From NCBI RefSeq assembly GCF_000010085.1, contig NC_007712.1:1178001-1242000 (forward strand): a DNA stretch of 64,000 bases. Direction: 5' to 3'. The first letter of the stretch is position 1, and each line of letters opens with the position of its first letter. This document shows positions 43,242 through 52,352 of this stretch, in pieces. Position numbers and translations under genes: made by a program. A model generated the notes under the pieces. The model made no database searches and had not been told where the DNA came from. It saw nothing but the letters and a program-made list of their open reading frames with translations. The DNA comes from Sodalis glossinidius str. 'morsitans' (lineage in GTDB: Bacteria; Pseudomonadota; Gammaproteobacteria; Enterobacterales; Enterobacteriaceae).

Positions 43242-43643
43242 TCAAAAGGGGATCTCGTCGTCATAAAATGAGCCTGACGTTACATTTCCAGATTGACTTG
43301 CTAGTGGTTGATTTTGCTGAGGTTTATTTTCCTGCTTACTGGAGAAATCAATCTCGTTAACCAGAACAACAGCGGTTGTTTTTTCTATACCATCTTTCCC
43401 CGTCCAACTTTCGAGCAAAAATTGGCCGATAACAGTAACCTTGGTTCCTCGTGTCAGATAAATGGGTAACTTTTCAGCTTTGGCACCAAACATTCGACAT
43501 TGCACCCAAGAGATTTTCTCATGCTCACCGTATCCTTGCTTGACTGGTAAAGAAAATGTGGCAATCAACTTGCCGCTTGTGGTACTGCGTGTCGTACAGT
43601 CACCGCCAAGATTACCGGAAAATATCACGGTGTTTATTGTCAT
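43242..43643 (-). CDS. Single-stranded DNA-binding protein
   Basis: 133 aa from ATG 43643 (MTINTVIFSGNLGGDCTTRS). The OB fold has FSLPVKQGYGEHEKISWVQC and YLTRGTKVTVIGQFLLESW. The Gln/Asn-rich linker ends in the acidic tip YDDEIPF, used to recruit partner enzymes. Phage SSB beside the exonuclease gene. Confidence 0.9.
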   Translation of the reverse strand: MTINTVIFSGNLGGDCTTRSTTSGKLIATFSLPVKQGYGEHEKISWVQCRMFGAKAEKLPIYLTRGTKVTVIGQFLLESWTGKDGIEKTTAVVLVNEIDFSSKQENKPQQNQPLASQSGNVTSGSFYDDEIPF

Positions 43644-43675
43644 TATGTTGACTCGCTTATGATTGATTATTTCAA

Positions 43676-44296
43676 TCAACTTTTTTCTATAACATCACAG
43701 GTAGTGGCAACCAGATTAAGAAACGCTTTTCTTCTTGCTTGAAGTTGATTAATCTCTTCTTCGTAGTCTTTGCGATACAACCTATGCGAGATTAATTGCC
43801 GATACTCAGGAAAGTCTGAGCAATAGCTGACAAAATCGATCCAAGCCCTTCCCGTGCAGTCAAGGTGGCCTATAAGTTGCCATTTATAAACGGGGTCAAA
43901 CGTTCTACGTTTCAATGTTTCAAAATGCACAGCGGCGGTAACGGACTTAATTTCAATAACACCATCATTTCCAACTAATCCGTCTGGACTATCGCCATAA
44001 TCACCACAATCAAAAAATCCGCCGTTAGTTACATCAACAAAATTTGTTTCTTCGTATAGCCTTCTGGCTATTGGCTCCTGTTCGTGTCCACGTAACATGT
44101 GCTCATTAGTGAAACTAAATTCTGATTTTTTCCCTGTAATAATTTCTAGGACAATCTGTAACGCATATCGCTTGGCCGGTTCGCCGAAAGCTTTTCCCTG
44201 GTTGGCCATAAAACAGCTAAACTGTGATGCAGTGACCTTTCCTAAACGAAGCGTATCCCACACTTCCGTATTTTGTTGTACGTCATGCCATTGCAT
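43676..44296 (-). CDS. YqaJ-family viral exonuclease
   Basis: 206 aa from ATG 44296 (MQWHDVQQNTEVWDTLRLGK). VTASQFSCFM, GHEQEPIARRLYEE, DGLVGNDGVIEIKSV (catalytic D...ExK) and YKWQLIGHLDCTGRAW are the YqaJ/lambda-exo core. It digests DNA ends to feed single-strand annealing recombination together with SSB. Confidence 0.9.
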   Translation of the reverse strand: MQWHDVQQNTEVWDTLRLGKVTASQFSCFMANQGKAFGEPAKRYALQIVLEIITGKKSEFSFTNEHMLRGHEQEPIARRLYEETNFVDVTNGGFFDCGDYGDSPDGLVGNDGVIEIKSVTAAVHFETLKRRTFDPVYKWQLIGHLDCTGRAWIDFVSYCSDFPEYRQLISHRLYRKDYEEEINQLQARRKAFLNLVATTCDVIEKS

Positions 44297-44789
44297 TAGC
44301 GCACTCCTGCTTGAGGCGTTCCTGGTCTTCCTGTGACATCTCAACATGTGCTAATACTTTATCGAGTGACCCATTATTGATGTAGCTTTGTTTGGCCTTT
44401 TCCCACATTTCAACCTGAGCAGGTGTTAATGTTTTTTTCTGAGTAATGGCAGGGTAGACTCTTAATCCTTCGACATATTCACGTCCAAACTTGACATGCT
44501 CAACCTCAATCATCACGGTTAAATTCTGCCAGTCTTCGATAAATGACGAACCTGATATTTTTTTAATGACCTTGCTATTGGTTGCATTAAGAATCATTGG
44601 CTTAAGTCTTTCGTTTGGTCTAATGTGCTTCTCTTTGAAATAAGCCGTATTGAACCTGTCTTGCGTTTTCTTGGTTTTATCTAATTCGAGCACAACATGA
44701 GAGATGGTTAACACTGTCGGCTCAACAATATCGGCGCTGCTCAAATAAGGGGAATCGAACGCCTTTCTATAATGCGTTTTTTCAGTCAT
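44283..44789 (-). CDS. Conserved phage protein in the recombination operon
   Basis: 168 aa, MTEKTHYRKAFDSPYLSSAD. I do not recognise a named domain. The features LKPMILNATNSKVIKKISGS and GLRVYPAITQK suggest an OB- or ssDNA-related fold, and position next to the exonuclease (overlap 14 bases) suggests a recombination partner. This is inference from context. Confidence 0.6.
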   Translation of the reverse strand: MTEKTHYRKAFDSPYLSSADIVEPTVLTISHVVLELDKTKKTQDRFNTAYFKEKHIRPNERLKPMILNATNSKVIKKISGSSFIEDWQNLTVMIEVEHVKFGREYVEGLRVYPAITQKKTLTPAQVEMWEKAKQSYINNGSLDKVLAHVEMSQEDQERLKQECANAMA

Positions 44790-45076
44790 TAAGCGGGCAC
44801 CTCGTAGTAAGCATCACGGCATCGCATCAGATACAGAATTTGTTCGACTTTTTTGGTAACATCGTATAAGACTTCATCGAATCCGGCGGTAGTTTCCAGT
44901 GCGAGTAACCATGCGTCGTATTCATCGCCTTTATCTGTATCGGAGAGTTTTTGAGCAAGATAAGCGTTGGTTAAACTTTCGTATAAATACTCGCCGCCCG
45001 GATGACAGAATTCCACTTCTTCAACCGTTAATTTTTTCAGCGCCCGAAGAATTTCATTCTCAGTTTGAATGTCCAT
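44789..45076 (-). CDS. Phage hypothetical protein
   Basis: 95 aa from ATG 45076 (MDIQTENEILRALKKLTVEE), preceded by GGAAGCAG. Acidic, helical; no recognised domain. It overlaps the next gene by one base and is the first gene of the recombination operon. Confidence 0.55.
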   Translation of the reverse strand: MDIQTENEILRALKKLTVEEVEFCHPGGEYLYESLTNAYLAQKLSDTDKGDEYDAWLLALETTAGFDEVLYDVTKKVEQILYLMRCRDAYYEVPA

Positions 45077-45600
45077 ACTGCTTCCTTCTTCGGCGATAGC
45101 GGTTCTTGACCGCATAGAGATAAGCTTTCGTTAAGCAGCGGTTATCAATGCTGTCCGTTGGGTATCTGTCTAATTGATTTTTGAATGTAGCAAGAAGGTT
45201 TACTGCGTAAACAAACAGCACGGGCCGAAGTTATGGAAAAAGTGCTACAGGCTCCTGAATTTCGGAAATATACAATGTGGTTGATGCATGATGAGATAGC
45301 GCCATCAGCCGGACAAATAGCTCCGGCTCTCGCACACTATGGAACCGATGGCGGGGAAGCACAAAAGCAGATAAGAAAAACGGGCGAGGATTCGGCTGTC
45401 AGATCATCCCACTACGACCAGAAAACTGGATGACCATACAAAATGAGTTTAATAATTGGTTAGTAAATAAGGATATTTTTCGGGAGTTTTTGTTGAAAGT
45501 TATTGGATGCTGAAACAGATAAGAGAATGTGCTATAAAAATCAACATGTTATTTTATATTAAGATTACCGTATGCGCTAGAGGCAAGCTAGCTTCTTGCC
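45077..45600. other. Gap where an immunity region would be expected
   Basis: No supported gene. A 66-codon ORF (45233-45433, +) has no recognisable features. In lambdoid order CI/Cro and pL/pR should be close to here, but none is visible; the phage sequence gives way to the Rpn cargo gene. Confidence 0.4.
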
Positions 45601-46506
45601 TCATAGTTTATCTAGTTCATCATCTGTTAAACCAGTAGATGTTTTTATAATTTGCCGATCAACACCATTAGCAAATAATTGTTTGGCTAGTTGACGAATG
45701 GCATCCTGTCGGCCTAGCTGGTAGCCTTCATGCTTGCCTTTTTCGCGGCCTTTAGCCTCAAGCTGTTCTGCAATCGTCATAAAATCCTCCCGGTAAGTCG
45801 GTGCTTTTTCCGCAAGGGTACGTATGAATCCCTCGCCGTCAATCGTATTTCCTGCTTGAGCTATATAATATAATAAACTCTTGCATTGTTCTTTGGAATA
45901 CTGCCATTTTTCTATTAGAGTAGCTAATTCTACGGCAAGTTCCAACATATCGCGCGTTCGGATGTGCTTTTGTACAAGTTGCAGGAGTGCGACTCGTCGG
46001 TGGGTCAGGATCTCCTCATCCGGTATCGTGGTAATATCAACCAGCGGAAAAGCTTGTTGATACACCGTAGCTGCTAGCTCAGGATCAGCAAAACAGTCTA
46101 GGAAGTGCGTGCTATAAGGATAAGGTGACGTAGCACCGTGATAGAACAATACGGGGATCACTACCGGTAAGGTATCGTTACCTTGCTCAATATGTCGCTG
46201 CATGGCTGCCACACTGTACCGTAGAAGCCTGAATGCCATTAGCTTTTCAGGGCGACTCTGGTGCTCGACTACTGTGTATATATAACCTTTCCCCGAATTC
46301 GTCTGCACGGAGTAAAGCATATCTGAACACTGGGTACGAAGGTCGTCTTCGATAAAGCTGCCTGATTCCATTGCAAGAGTGCTGAAATCGCAGCGCTCTC
46401 GAAGATGAGATGGCAAATGTACTTCCAGAAAGTCCCTAGCTATAGCGATATCGCCAAGGAACTTTTTGAATAGCGAGTCATGTTGGGATAGTGATGGTTT
46501 TGTCAT
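45601..46506 (-). CDS. Rpn-family recombination-promoting nuclease / putative transposase
   Basis: 301 aa. SQHDSLFKKFLGDIAIARDF, LPSHLRERCDFSTLAMESGS, and the PD-(D/E)XK-type core (CSDMLYSVQTNSGKGYIYTV VEHQS) define the Rpn/YhgA-like family. YHGATSPYPYSTHFLDCF is also typical. Rpn proteins nick or cut DNA and raise RecA-independent recombination. The C-terminus (EGYQLGRQDAIRQLAKQLFA) is the usual helical repeat end. Complete. Confidence 0.9.
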   Translation of the reverse strand: MTKPSLSQHDSLFKKFLGDIAIARDFLEVHLPSHLRERCDFSTLAMESGSFIEDDLRTQCSDMLYSVQTNSGKGYIYTVVEHQSRPEKLMAFRLLRYSVAAMQRHIEQGNDTLPVVIPVLFYHGATSPYPYSTHFLDCFADPELAATVYQQAFPLVDITTIPDEEILTHRRVALLQLVQKHIRTRDMLELAVELATLIEKWQYSKEQCKSLLYYIAQAGNTIDGEGFIRTLAEKAPTYREDFMTIAEQLEAKGREKGKHEGYQLGRQDAIRQLAKQLFANGVDRQIIKTSTGLTDDELDKL

Positions 46507-46713
46507 GGGTGTAATATATCGCGTTAAGGGGATAGTCTACCATTGAAATTACTGAACCTTTAATAAGCCGGATCGCTTTTAATGAATATCACTAACAGCT
46601 ATCTAGCATGGACCGTTTTTTTAACTTAGTAAACTGTTGATTGTTAAATTATTTTAGATGCACAATACACACAAAAAAATAATTACATCAAAATATGACT
46701 ATGTGTGGTTACT

Positions 46714-47292
46714 ATGACTGCTGGCGGGCATTTCATCTTTGTTTTAGCAAGCGCTATTTTTGCGAAGAAATTGGAGTTATCACCAGCATTAGCTCAAGGG
46801 AACTGGGGGCATATCATTATTGGCGGAATATTAACCTGCCTGCTACCAGACATCGATCACCCCAAGTCTTTTTTAGGCCAACGATTAAAATGGCTTTCGA
46901 TACCCATTGCCAAAGTGTTCGGTCATAGAGGCATTACTCACAGTTTTCTGGCTATTGTAGGGTGCAGCATATTTCTTTCTTCAGACTTATTGTCACGAAT
47001 TATCATTCCGATACCGGTAGATTTTGTCCATGCCATGATCGTTGGTTATATTAGCCACGTTGTAGCTGATATGTTAACACCAGCAGGAATACCGTTACTA
47101 TGGCCATATCGTCGACGTTTCTGTATGCCAATATTGAACCCCAGTAAATATCCTAAGTGGGAACGAATATTTTGTGTATTGGTACTGGTATGTGCTGTTC
47201 TGTATCCCTTTGACATATTAATAAGTAATAAATTATGGGTTACTGATTCTATACAGAATATATGGCAAAGGGTACGTAACAATTTGATTTGA
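46714..47292 (+). CDS. YdjM-like inner-membrane metal-dependent hydrolase family protein
   Basis: 192 aa from ATG 46714 (MTAGGHFIFVLASAIFAKKL). LPDIDHPKS and HRGITHSFLAI contain the conserved His/Asp residues of the YdjM/DUF457 membrane family, and DMLTPAGIPLLWPYRRRF is the third conserved block. Several hydrophobic helices. In E. coli ydjM is LexA-regulated; I see no LexA box here. On the opposite strand to its neighbours. Confidence 0.85.
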   Translation: MTAGGHFIFVLASAIFAKKLELSPALAQGNWGHIIIGGILTCLLPDIDHPKSFLGQRLKWLSIPIAKVFGHRGITHSFLAIVGCSIFLSSDLLSRIIIPIPVDFVHAMIVGYISHVVADMLTPAGIPLLWPYRRRFCMPILNPSKYPKWERIFCVLVLVCAVLYPFDILISNKLWVTDSIQNIWQRVRNNLI

Positions 47293-47302
47293 AATTGACT
47301 TT

Positions 47303-47405
47303 TATACTCAACGTACTTCAAGATGCATCCACCTCCCCATCAGAAGGCTCTAGTAGCAAGCCCCTCGAGCGGTCTTGCCGTGCATCTTGAAGTTTATTGA
47401 GTATA
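47303..47405. repeat. Palindromic MITE-like element
   Basis: 103 bases bounded by 25-bp imperfect inverted repeats (TATACTCAACGTACTTCAAG..., 22 of 25 positions matching), with a shorter GC-rich core. No ORF. It resembles the short CTTCAAG-containing intergenic palindromes common in Serratia, Photorhabdus and relatives. It lies between two cargo genes transcribed towards each other and could act as a terminator. Confidence 0.65.
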
Positions 47406-47481
47406 CATAAGATATTTGCTCTTAAGTGATTAAATTCATATCTATGAATACTAACGAATCTGAGTCATAGATTGATATCAA

Positions 47482-48870
47482 TTACATCGACTCAAGCTGG
47501 ATATTACGGGTTTCGTGAGCAAACAGATAAACGATAGAACCGATAAAAAAAATAAATGAAAATATGAGGAAAGGTACGAACACGACATTTTCAGAAAAAT
47601 TTTTGCCATCGATTAGACCGCCGAGAAAAACAGGACCAACAATTTTAGCGGTAGCACCTACACCATAACCGAGTCCAAGACAGGTCGATCGTACCTGATT
47701 AGAAAACATTTCTCCACCAAATGTATTAATAATTCCAAATGCCCCATCGCCAAACATCATAGCGATAAGAATGCCAAAAAAGAAAATCCAGCTTGAAGAT
47801 AGCATATTCAAATTTAAAAAATGCACGATTGTGCTGATCTGTATAGACAATGCTGCAATTATACATCCAAAAGCACCAATAAGACCGAATAAAAAGAGAG
47901 TTCGACGTCTTCCAAGATAATCGGAAATCCATGCTGAAAATAATCGGCCAACTAAATCCCCTAAAGACAGTATCATGAATAAATTTGCCACAACATTAAT
48001 ACTAAAATGGAAAATCTGATTCAATAATACCTGTCCCCATGACTGAATAGCGAAACTTCCTAGTATAAAAGAAAATGAACCAATAGCGACAATAGTAAGT
48101 TGTTTTGGGTAGTGCCTTATTATATTTAGATAAGACCTTTTGCTAATCGATACATATTCAGGTAAATGCCCCACTTTAGTTACAGGGATATTCATCGCCC
48201 AGGCGTAAGCTTCACGGGCATCCTGAAAACGTCCTTTAGAGAGTAAATATCGTGGTGATTCTGGAATGAATTTTCTCCATGCTAATAAAATAGCAGGAAG
48301 ACAACCAATAATTAAAAGTCCTCTCCAACCAAGCGGTTCAGCCAGATAACGAGTAGCGAATGATCCGAGAAATAGACCCAATGGTACAAATGCTGAAGTC
48401 AAACCAGTAAACAGTCCTCTTTTTTTAGAAGGTACAAATTCTTGAACATAAGGCACAGAAATCACATTAAGCCCGCCAACGGCTATACCTACGCAAACTC
48501 GCATGATTGACAAAAAGAGCCAATTATTTTCAGGCGTTAGTGCAGCCAGTCCGGTAAATATTACAAGTAATAAAATACATGAGAAAAATGATTTCTTACG
48601 GCCATATTTATCAGCAAGCCACCCCCAAAAAATTGCGCCGATGACAGTTCCAAGTCCTGCCCCAGCAAGGATTAAACCAGACTGTATTGTGCCTAATGAC
48701 CACCGTTGATCTTGCATAAGCAGGGTAATGACAAAACCGACTAGAAATAAATCAAAAAATTCGAGAATATTTCCAATAGTAAGCATACATATAAGGGATT
48801 TTTGATTTTTTGTTAGGGGAGCTGAATCCAGTTGTTGTATAGCAGTGATACCTACTTTTACTGATTGCAT
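47482..48870 (-). CDS. MFS transporter (sugar/aromatic acid porter-like)
   Basis: 462 aa, 12 predicted membrane helices. The N-terminal GNILEFFDLFLVGFVITLL and the loop 2-3 signature GWLADKYGRKKSF, the repeated SDYLGRRRT in the second half, and ESPRYLLSKGRFQDARE are typical of the sugar-porter/AAHS/MHS group. The substrate is not predictable. It is low in GC and sits inside the prophage between cargo and integrase, so it is probably acquired lysogenic cargo. Confidence 0.85.
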   Translation of the reverse strand: MQSVKVGITAIQQLDSAPLTKNQKSLICMLTIGNILEFFDLFLVGFVITLLMQDQRWSLGTIQSGLILAGAGLGTVIGAIFWGWLADKYGRKKSFFSCILLLVIFTGLAALTPENNWLFLSIMRVCVGIAVGGLNVISVPYVQEFVPSKKRGLFTGLTSAFVPLGLFLGSFATRYLAEPLGWRGLLIIGCLPAILLAWRKFIPESPRYLLSKGRFQDAREAYAWAMNIPVTKVGHLPEYVSISKRSYLNIIRHYPKQLTIVAIGSFSFILGSFAIQSWGQVLLNQIFHFSINVVANLFMILSLGDLVGRLFSAWISDYLGRRRTLFLFGLIGAFGCIIAALSIQISTIVHFLNLNMLSSSWIFFFGILIAMMFGDGAFGIINTFGGEMFSNQVRSTCLGLGYGVGATAKIVGPVFLGGLIDGKNFSENVVFVPFLIFSFIFFIGSIVYLFAHETRNIQLESM

Positions 48871-48980
48871 ACTTGCTCCTTTTGTATCCGCAAAAGAGTA
48901 TTCCTAGCGGTAGAAGGCCCTATATTTATAATCTATTAGCCGTTCAGAGCTAATAGCTAATTTATGTAAAATTATATCCA

Positions 48981-50199
48981 TCATAAAGCAAGTAATTTTT
49001 TTTCCCACTGTTCAATTATTTCTCGTTTTTCTCTTAGATAGTTATACCTATCGTAATGTTTCGCTGACACACCTGGCCTCTTGTGATTTTGAAGTCTATC
49101 ACGCATTTCCGCACTAATGCCCATATCCCCCGCCAGAGTTTTAAAGGTACGGCGAATATCTCTGGGGGTGAATTTATTAAAACCGGTTAATTTACAAAAT
49201 TTACGGAGTTGTTTACTGTATTCAGCGGATAGCAAATGCCCTTCTTTTGTATTGCCCGGAAAAAGAAACATCACGTCTGGATACTTTTCCCTCTGCCGTT
49301 TTAAAATTTCAGTGGCGCTTTGATTCAATGGGATAATGTGGAAATCACTATTTTTTGATATGTGAGGCGGTACTGTAAGGGTTTTATTTTTCTCATCCCA
49401 ATGATCACGAGTATTGGTCATTATTTCCCACGGGCGCTGCCCGCCGGTAAAGATACACAGCATGGTCAATTGAGCGAAGTCTGGATGAATGGGGCAAGCT
49501 GATTCCGTTACTGAGAGCAATCTTAATAGCTCGCTGAGTTCCTCCCATGACAAAAAACGATCAAGTGCTTTATCTACCCGTTTTTGTGGTGGAATGACAC
49601 TGACTGGATTTCGGTCAAGCCCGTAAATGGTTTTTCCGTTAATGTTGGCCGGATCGTTGTCCGCGAATAACCCAAAATTGAATACGGCATGAAGGTTAGC
49701 TCTAATCTTATTTGCTCCGGCGTTTGCCCCACGCTCTATAAACTCTGCAAGAACACGCTTAATCTGAACGGGTGTTATTTCCTTAGCGGGTGTAGCAGGA
49801 TCAATGTACTTACTGGTTAACACTTGGTTGAGTCTGTTTTTTGTTTTGTCATGAGAGCGATTACCTTGTTTTTTTTGAGTGGTGATGTAATCGTCAAACA
49901 ATTGTTTTATAGTAGCGTGTTCAGCAATAGACGTTTCTGGCGCGGTGATATTGGCAGCGGCGGTGAGGGCTTTTGCGGTTGCTTCTGCGAGAGTTACCGT
50001 GGGATAATCTCCCAGTGAAAGGAATTTGCGAGCACCATCTTTATGGTACTTGCTAAACAAAAATCTTTCTGCCGGAAGGGTAAATTTTCAGACCCAAGCG
50101 ACCTGTACCTCTGGTGGCTGATGACTGCCATACGTAATACGCTTGCTCTTTGGGTTTAATACCTCTGATCTTGCTGTCAGTGAGTAGTGTTCCTGCCAT
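48981..50199 (-). pseudogene. Prophage 1 integrase (P4-like tyrosine recombinase), frameshifted
   Basis: The N-terminal part starts at ATG 50199 (MAGTLLTDSKIRGIKPKEQA) and covers the DUF4102-like arm-binding start (YPSGRKIFV). It hits a stop near 50061. The rest (FSKYHKDGARKFLSLGDYPT...) continues in another frame to 48981. The catalytic residues are in GGQRPWEIM (Arg), FTPRDIRRTFKTLAGDMG (His region, with Arg), NHKRPGVSAKHYDRYNYL (Tyr). Restored length is about 405 aa. It lies just inside attR, with its 5' end facing the att site. Confidence 0.85.
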
Positions 50200-50339
50200 T
50201 ACGGGTGCTCTTACGGGTGTCGTTATGGTGAAATACTATGTTATAATATGAAATCAGGCAACATGTGAAAATCTTTTTATTACAGTAAATTGAAAGCGAA
50301 TGAAATCATCTGTTATGAGTTAAAATCAGAAGTTATCGC

Positions 50340-50395
50340 CCTTCTAAGCCGTAGGTCACTGGTTCGAGTCCAGTAGGGCGTACCATTTAAATCAA
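50340..50395 (+). repeat. att site between the two prophages (attR of prophage 1, attL of prophage 2)
   Basis: A direct copy of the argU 3' half at 10876-10931, with 51 of 56 bases identical. All five differences fall in the T arm. They are compensatory (ATAGG/CCTAT becomes ACTGG/CCAGT, plus one loop base), so both fold. Only a half tRNA, so not a functional gene. The second integrase ends 5 bases further on. Confidence 0.88.
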
Positions 50396-50399
50396 TAGT

Positions 50400-51565
50400 T
50401 TACGCCGTTTGGTTTCCTGTAGCGTTATCCAAAAGTGCCAGATTAGTGACATCGCTCGCCAGCGCATCGTCAATTTTTCTGGCATGCTCGATCAGGTGGC
50501 TGGGCGAAAGGTGTGCGTAGCGGCGCACCATTTCGATGGATTCCCAGCCGCCCATTTCTTGTAAGGCGGACAACGGCACACCTGCCTGCACTAGCCAACT
50601 TGCCCAGGTGTGACGCAAATCATGAAATCTGAAATCTTTTATCCCTGAGCGCTTTAGGCCAGTCTTCCAGGCTGAGTTATCATCCACGCGAAGTTTCCTG
50701 ACCTCTGGCGTTTTTCCTCCTCCTGCTTTATGTTTTGCTTTAGTATGGACAAAGACATAACGGTTGTGACGGCCTATCTGATCTCTAAGCACCTTGCAGG
50801 CAGTATCATTCAGTGCAACGCCTATTGCTCTCCCTGCTTTGGCATTTTCCGGATGTATCCAGGCAACCTTCCGTTGCATGTCCACTTGTGACCACTCAAG
50901 ATCGATGATATTTGAACGGCGTAGCCCAGTAGCCAGAGCGAATATGACGATGTGCCGAAAATTTTCTGGCATGCATTTAATTAAGGTGGATGCCTCGTCT
51001 CGCGTTAACCAACGGATCCGCCGGCTAACGGGTTTCCTGACCTTGATCACAGGGGCTTTTTCAAGCCACTTCCATTCGTCAGCCGCTATCTTTAAGAGAC
51101 CTCGCATAAAAGAGAGGTGCTGGCTCTACGTGTTGCCGCAGATACGGGTTTTTCAACATAATCAGGAACAGGAAGACCTTTACGTAGTGCAGCATCTCTT
51201 CTGGTTTCCCATATCTGACGATGTTTACGGTTTGGCATTTTTGCCACAGCCTGCATAATGTTATCTTCTGTCAGGCTGGACAATGACTTTCCTGCAAAAT
51301 AGTTGAGAAAAAACTCTATTTTAGTGCGATCATCATCCAGTGAACGTTTATGCCCTTTCTCTGTAATCCAGCGTAGGCAAGCTTCATCAAAGGTATGGTC
51401 AGGGATTTCTCCTAATTTACTTATCCGCCATGCTTCCGCTTTCAGCTGATCATAGAGTTCCTGCGCTTGCTTTTTGTCTGTCGTATCAAGGCAGCGTCTA
51501 ATTCTTTTGCCACCCGGTTCAACGAAGTCACAGTACCAATTGCCATAACGTTGTTTAAGTGCCAT
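50400..51565 (-). pseudogene. Prophage 2 integrase (tyrosine recombinase), frameshifted
   Basis: The N-terminal part from ATG 51565 (MALKQRYGNWYCDFVEPGGK) runs to 51092. The catalytic part (FMRGLLKIAADEWKWLEKAP... to 50400) is in another frame. In GTAGAGCC near 51122-51129 an extra AG dinucleotide would account for the break. Catalytic motifs GLRRSNIIDLEW, FHDLRHTWASWLVQAG and MVRRYAHLS are intact. The stop codon touches the att site, the usual position for lambdoid integrases. Confidence 0.85.
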
Positions 51566-51807
51566 CTAGATTTCCTTTCTGAATGGCCGTTCTCTGCATT
51601 CACGGCCTGATTATGTTGCTGATAGTGGACATACTCAAGGCAGGCAGACTTCAAAATCTCAAATTGTCCACCACCATTACATCCAGATTTACTTGCATGA
51701 AGTCGTTTATCTTTAATGAGTTTTCGTACAGTTCGTGGCGATTTTTTAAGAAATTGAGCCGCTTCGGAAAGATTGAAAATCTCATCATCCATTCTAAGCG
51801 TTGCCAT
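51442..51807 (-). CDS. Helix-turn-helix protein, probable excisionase
   Basis: ORF of 121 aa; the meaningful part is probably the first ~80 residues (MATLRMDDEIFNLSEAAQFL KKSPRTVRKLIKDKRLHASK). A MerR/excisionase-type winged HTH, immediately upstream of the integrase. The remaining ~40 codons overlap the integrase gene by 124 bases and look like read-through; the true end may be just before 51565. Confidence 0.6.
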   Translation of the reverse strand: MATLRMDDEIFNLSEAAQFLKKSPRTVRKLIKDKRLHASKSGCNGGGQFEILKSACLEYVHYQQHNQAVNAENGHSERKSRWHLNNVMAIGTVTSLNRVAKELDAALIRQTKSKRRNSMIS

Positions 51808-51945
51808 AATAACCTCTGTTTAAATCAAGCCGCTGCGCCGTTTATCATGACGGTGAATAGGCCGGTTAGTTATGAATCATAGAAAGGGACTGTATGTAGT
51901 GATTTAATGAAGGGAGTAAGTATTTACAATTTAAAGGATTTGCAC

Positions 51946-52131
51946 TTATCTCCATCCGTTCCGCAAACATGATTTGCAGTAATCTTTACGCGCCATTGCC
52001 CAGCCCAAGTTATGCAGTGATTTAGCTTGCTTGGCAGCCTTGCCCCATTGCAAGATTGCCTCAGCAAACTCACGATTGCTTTCGAGCGTTTTTGCTAACA
52101 GCGCTTCCTTAAAGTACTTCATGTTCTTCAT
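51946..52131 (-). CDS. ANR-family regulator
   Basis: 61 aa. The pattern YFKEALLAKTLESNREFAEA, then W..A...A.S..N..WA..R..YC, matches ANR (aggregative adherence negative regulator) family members, which in enteric pathogens dampen AraC-type virulence regulators. It follows a ParE-like gene by 5 bases. The assignment is by pattern. Confidence 0.65.
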   Translation of the reverse strand: MKNMKYFKEALLAKTLESNREFAEAILQWGKAAKQAKSLHNLGWAMARKDYCKSCLRNGWR

Positions 52132-52136
52132 AACGT

Positions 52137-52340
52137 CTAAATCTCATTGTCGTAGGTGGCATGGCTCATCACGTCCCAGTGCCGTCCGTTGTCTTTTGAT
52201 AATGCCCGCCATCTCCGATTAACGGGGATTGATAGATATTTGCGTCGGTAGGTGCGTTTGGCGTAGATGGCACCTGAGCGCCACAGGCGGATGAGCATTT
52301 TAGCCCGCCGACGGATGTCGACGGGAATTCGGGGTTTCAT
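52137..52340 (-). CDS. Small ParE-toxin-like protein
   Basis: 67 aa, basic: MKPRIPVDIRRRAKMLIRLW ... YLSIPVNRRWRALSKDNGRHWDVMSH. The V/I-N-R-R-W-R-L segment followed by WxxMSHxxYD resembles short ParE-like fold proteins found in phage int-adjacent regions beside ANR genes. Toxin activity is not established. Confidence 0.5.
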   Translation of the reverse strand: MKPRIPVDIRRRAKMLIRLWRSGAIYAKRTYRRKYLSIPVNRRWRALSKDNGRHWDVMSHATYDNEI

Positions 52341-52352
52341 GCACGGTTCCTC

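Noticed and set aside
45233..45433. 66-codon ORF on the plus strand as a phage repressor remnant
   Set aside because: No HTH or family resemblance and no convincing ribosome binding site.
50340..50416. A second tRNA-Arg gene at the prophage junction
   Set aside because: Only the 3' half (anticodon loop to CCA) is present; the acceptor 5' strand and D arm are missing, so it is an att site.
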